Positions 61,275 through 64,000 of a stretch of 64,000 bases of DNA are shown one piece after another. Source of the stretch: Streptomyces roseifaciens (lineage in GTDB: Bacteria; Actinomycetota; Actinomycetes; Streptomycetales; Streptomycetaceae); the NCBI RefSeq assembly GCF_001445655.1, contig NZ_LNBE01000004.1:2615218-2679217 (forward strand), in the 5' to 3' direction. Every line of letters begins with the position of its first letter. Within the stretch, counting starts at the first letter, position 1. Under the pieces are notes generated by a model, which did not search any database, was not told the DNA's origin, and saw nothing but the letters and a program-made list of their open reading frames with translations. The position numbers were made by a program, and so were the translations under genes.

Positions 61275-61943
61275 ATGCAGGGAAACTTCCGGATCGTCTA
61301 CGTCGACGACTCCGGCAACGCCCGTGACGTTGCGGCACTGGGCTGGATCGAGATCGACGTGCGCAGCTGGAACGCTGCCATGTCGGCCTGGAAGCGCTTC
61401 CGGACTCAGCTGTACGAGGACGAGAAGACCAGGATTCCGGTGGACTACGAGTTCCACTCGGTGAACTTCATCCCCGGCCGCGGAAACCCCTCGCTCCTGG
61501 AGTCCTGGAACCGGCAGAAGCGCCATCGCGGCCGGGTCGCCCTCGGGGCGCTCGACGCCATCGCCCAGATGCCCGGCACCCGCGCCGGAGCCGTCTACCG
61601 AGAGACCCGGAACTACGCCCACGACCGAGTCGATCTCTACCGGGCATGGCTCCACCGGCTCAACGAGGAGCTCGGGGCCACGGACTCCCACGCGCTGGTC
61701 GTCGTGGACGGGGACGGCACCGAGCACGCGTACCGCCGTGTGCACCGGGAGCTGCCGGAAGCCACACGCCGCATCGTCGAGGACTCGCTGTTCCAGCCGG
61801 CGAAGGACAGCCACTTGCTGCAGTGCGCGGACATCGTGGCGTACACCGCCTTCCAGAGCGTGGTCAGGGCTCCGGGCAAGCGGTTCATGTGGGACTGGTT
61901 CCGCTCCAGGCTGCCCCTGGCGCAGGGGCCGACGGCGCTCTGA
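61275..61943 (+). CDS. DUF3800-domain protein
   Basis: A 222-residue protein with the two DUF3800 hallmarks: an early YVDDSGN (residues 9-15) and a late LLQCADIVAYTAFQ (about 180-193), with conserved acidic positions between (VVVDGDG). The fold is thought to be RNase H-like, so nuclease activity is plausible but unproven. ATG 61275 begins the conserved region; TTG 61251 is an alternative. DUF3800 genes often lie in accessory regions beside defence or mobile genes. Here it precedes an unrecognised large gene by 171 bp. Confidence 0.85.
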   Translation: MQGNFRIVYVDDSGNARDVAALGWIEIDVRSWNAAMSAWKRFRTQLYEDEKTRIPVDYEFHSVNFIPGRGNPSLLESWNRQKRHRGRVALGALDAIAQMPGTRAGAVYRETRNYAHDRVDLYRAWLHRLNEELGATDSHALVVVDGDGTEHAYRRVHRELPEATRRIVEDSLFQPAKDSHLLQCADIVAYTAFQSVVRAPGKRFMWDWFRSRLPLAQGPTAL

Positions 61944-61965
61944 GCGCCGGTCCGCGGCAAACACA

Positions 61966-61990
61966 GAGCCCCGGCCGTGGGCCGGGGCTC
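61966..61990. terminator. Hairpin after the DUF3800 gene
   Basis: 11-bp perfect stem (GAGCCCCGGCC / GGCCGGGGCTC) with loop GTG, 22 bp past the stop. No T-tract. It suggests the next gene is transcribed separately. Confidence 0.65.
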
Positions 61991-62114
61991 GGAAAAGCTG
62001 GACCCGGTGCCCCGAATACTCGGGCCGGGACCGCCCGTCCAGTCTCCCAGATCAACATTCTGTACGCAACAACCAGTCGATGGCTACACACAGTGATCGA
62101 CGGAGGGGGGAGAG

Positions 62115-64000
62115 GTGCCAGAAGATCTCGACAGTCCGCGTCCCGTATACGTCGAGGCACCGGACCCGGCCGAGACGTTCAAGGTCAAGTGGGGTGACGG
62201 CGACGAGGAGATCACCGTCACCGGCTTCAAACGGTTCATGCCCGAACAGTCCGCTGCCGGCGAGCGGACCAAGGTCGTGCGTGCGGGCCAGGCCAACGAG
62301 TACACCGACCTGTCCGAGGACGCCTGGCACGCCGTCGCGCGGGCCGTGGTGCACCCTGAGGCCCTTGCGTCGCAGCTGAGGCAGCAGCAGGCCGGAGCCG
62401 CAGCCAGCATGCTCGTCGAAGAGCACGTCGACGGTGCGACGCTCAGGTCCGTGCACGCCCGGGTTTGGCTCACCGAGCTCTTTCCCGGGCTGCAGCCGCG
62501 AACGGGCCAGGAGGCCCTGCCCACGCCGGACCCCGAGGTGCGGGGGGTGCTGTCCGAGCGTGGCCCCCAGGCTGCCGTCCACTACCGCTACCGCGACCGC
62601 GGCCACATGCGGGACCACATCTATCAGACCATCGCGGCGACCTTGCGGATCAACAGGTACGACGAGTCGATCCTGGCCCGGAGAGTAACCAGGGCCGTCA
62701 TCGCCCACCCGGTGGTCTTCGAGTTCGAGGACGGTACGGAGCCGGTGCACGCCCTTGCCGTGCGCGACGGCATCACCCGGCTCGCCAGCGCCTGGAAGGT
62801 GCTCGCCGGGCCGTCTGCGTCATCGGAGGAAGTGGCGCAGGAGGCGGTGCGCTTGCTGTTCGCCGAGCGCCCTCAGCGCCGGGGTGCAGCCCAACGACCG
62901 CTCAGCCAGCGGATGGCGCACGGGCGGGAGGACGTCCTGTCCGAACTGCGGGGTGAATTCCTCAAGGGCGTCGCCGGTGACGAAGTGTCGCTCAAGGCCG
63001 TCCAGATCGCCCAGGCGTCCGTGCTGCCCGCTCAGATCGCGGTCGGTGTGGAGGCTCACCGCGGGGGGTCCTTGCGGGGGCCCGATCTGTTCGACGACGC
63101 GGTGCGCAGCATCCTGGCCTCTGTGCACGTCGAGTTCAAGGCGTGGGACCCCGCCGCTCAGAATGTCGAGGTCGGCACCAGGGCCCTCAAGCGGGTGGTC
63201 CAGGCCGGTGCCCGCCACTGGGAGCCGGTGGAACTGCGTGATCTCTACGACCTCGTGGTGGGCCGGAAGGACGCGTCGGCCACTCCGGCGGTCTTCCGCG
63301 ACGACCGGATTCCGGGGACGCCGCTGTGGCGGGCTGTATACATCGTCCATGCCCTGACCCGCACCGGGTTCTTCGAGCCGCTGAAGCACTACGCGAAAGA
63401 GATCAAGGGCGACAAGCGCATGGGCGTGCCCGGCTTCGCCGGTCTGCTGGGGCCCATGGTGGACCTCCCCTGGCGAGCGGCCAAGCAGCGTGTGCTCAAG
63501 CAGGCCAGAAACGCGTGGGGGAACGGCGGCGTGCTCTGCCAGGACGTGCTCCACGGCGACTGGGATCCGGTGCCGACGGAGGACTTCACGACGCTGGTGA
63601 GCCGTGCGATGGCAGGCGACGACAACGCACGCAACACCCTGGCCGTGGCCGGCGGCGTGGCCCTGATCGCCGACAAGCTCGTCACCCGGAACGTCGGGTC
63701 GGCCGTCGGGATCGCCGTCCCCTTCCGCGCCGACGTGCACAAGGTCGTCGGAAGCCTGGCCCGGTCGGACAACGAGAAGGGCCTGTGGACCCTGGCGCTG
63801 GCGGCCAATTGCTTCGATGCCGAGCGCCTGCCGTTGAACGCCCTCACCGAGAAGCAATTCGAGAAGGGGAACGACGGCTCGGTTGCCGGAGACCACTATG
63901 AAGTGGTGTCCGTGGATCTGGCCTCTCCGGACCGCATCAACCGTGACGGCGCCGGTGCGCCCGTGCCGCTGACGCAGTACGAGGTCGTGTGGATCTCGGA
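62115..64000 (+). CDS. Large protein of unknown function (partial, runs off the window)
   Basis: GTG 62115 stands four bases after a GGAGGGGGG ribosome site, and the frame is open for 628 codons to the window end. Coding bias is clear. I recognise no established family. It is soluble-looking, with no signal or membrane helix. HALAVRDGITRLASAWKVL (about 210-228) vaguely recalls the DG-x-x-R-L-x-A-A pattern of ParB/DGQHR proteins, and GPMVDLPWRAAKQRVLKQAR is strongly basic. Context with DUF3800 and an AT-richer upstream gap suggests accessory DNA. Function is not assigned. Confidence 0.7.
   Translation, partial: MPEDLDSPRPVYVEAPDPAETFKVKWGDGDEEITVTGFKRFMPEQSAAGERTKVVRAGQANEYTDLSEDAWHAVARAVVHPEALASQLRQQQAGAAASMLVEEHVDGATLRSVHARVWLTELFPGLQPRTGQEALPTPDPEVRGVLSERGPQAAVHYRYRDRGHMRDHIYQTIAATLRINRYDESILARRVTRAVIAHPVVFEFEDGTEPVHALAVRDGITRLASAWKVLAGPSASSEEVAQEAVRLLFAERPQRRGAAQRPLSQRMAHGREDVLSELRGEFLKGVAGDEVSLKAVQIAQASVLPAQIAVGVEAHRGGSLRGPDLFDDAVRSILASVHVEFKAWDPAAQNVEVGTRALKRVVQAGARHWEPVELRDLYDLVVGRKDASATPAVFRDDRIPGTPLWRAVYIVHALTRTGFFEPLKHYAKEIKGDKRMGVPGFAGLLGPMVDLPWRAAKQRVLKQARNAWGNGGVLCQDVLHGDWDPVPTEDFTTLVSRAMAGDDNARNTLAVAGGVALIADKLVTRNVGSAVGIAVPFRADVHKVVGSLARSDNEKGLWTLALAANCFDAERLPLNALTEKQFEKGNDGSVAGDHYEVVSVDLASPDRINRDGAGAPVPLTQYEVVWIS

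Noticed and set aside
62052-63896. Several minus-strand ORFs opposite the right-edge gene
   Set aside because: The plus-strand frame from GTG 62115 has a strong ribosome site and stays open for 628 codons with normal codon bias; the minus frames are its shadows.

Overview
The window is high-GC actinobacterial DNA and almost certainly a Streptomyces chromosome core region. The evidence is very high GC with strong third-position GC bias, frequent GTG starts, a WhiB-family regulator with an AT-hook (WblC), a sigma-R/RsrA pair, an AdnAB helicase-nuclease and a mycoredoxin. The gene order resembles, from memory, the Streptomyces coelicolor adnAB - uvrD2 - wblC - hisN - aroA - sigR neighbourhood. 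I see no insertion sequence, prophage or CRISPR array.

Layout. 1-2.0 kb (minus): molybdate uptake (modB running off the left edge, modA, and a small HTH+MOP protein). 2.1-4.8 kb (minus): a large membrane protein with a kinase-like domain. 4.9-19.7 kb (plus, except one gene): a DNA-repair and redox block with an alkyltransferase-like protein, AdnA, AdnB, an M20 peptidase, NudC, mycoredoxin (minus, behind a perfect sigma-R promoter), UvrD2, and then wblC. wblC is preceded by a translated-looking 115-codon leader ORF and a textbook Rho-independent attenuator. 19.7-29 kb: an ABC1-type kinase, a ThiF-like protein, a YgjP-type metallopeptidase, a TerD/AIM24 operon, a Nudix hydrolase and a DUF2342 protein. 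The first gene of the TerD/AIM24 operon is broken by a 306-bp near-perfect palindrome. 29-36 kb: an SDR protein, moaE, a PDZ/Lon-like protease, PPA1309 and UPF0182 family proteins.

36-49 kb: two identical initiator tRNA genes flank a Sel1-repeat gene. A Fur-family repressor is divergent from a catalase, with a 7-1-7 Fur-type box in the catalase promoter. A CBS-pair protein, hisN, a TetR regulator, a complete Opp/Dpp-type peptide importer and an SMR protein follow. 49-60.8 kb: rsgA, aroA, an M50-like protease, an SRAP protein, a hydrolase, and sigR-rsrA. sigR has a perfect autoregulatory sigma-R promoter and an upstream in-frame ATG exactly 55 codons before the main start. After it come two overlapping HD-domain membrane proteins, a TPR protein, peptide deformylase and a YCII protein. 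60.8-64 kb: a gene-poor stretch, a DUF3800 protein, and a large protein of unknown function running off the right edge.

How it works together: much of the window is stress housekeeping. The sigma-R system (sigR/rsrA/mycoredoxin) handles thiol-oxidative stress, Fur/catalase handles peroxide, WblC responds to ribosome-targeting antibiotics, and AdnAB, UvrD2 and SRAP handle DNA damage. Most boundaries between convergent genes carry strong GC-rich hairpin terminators, which supports the gene ends given.
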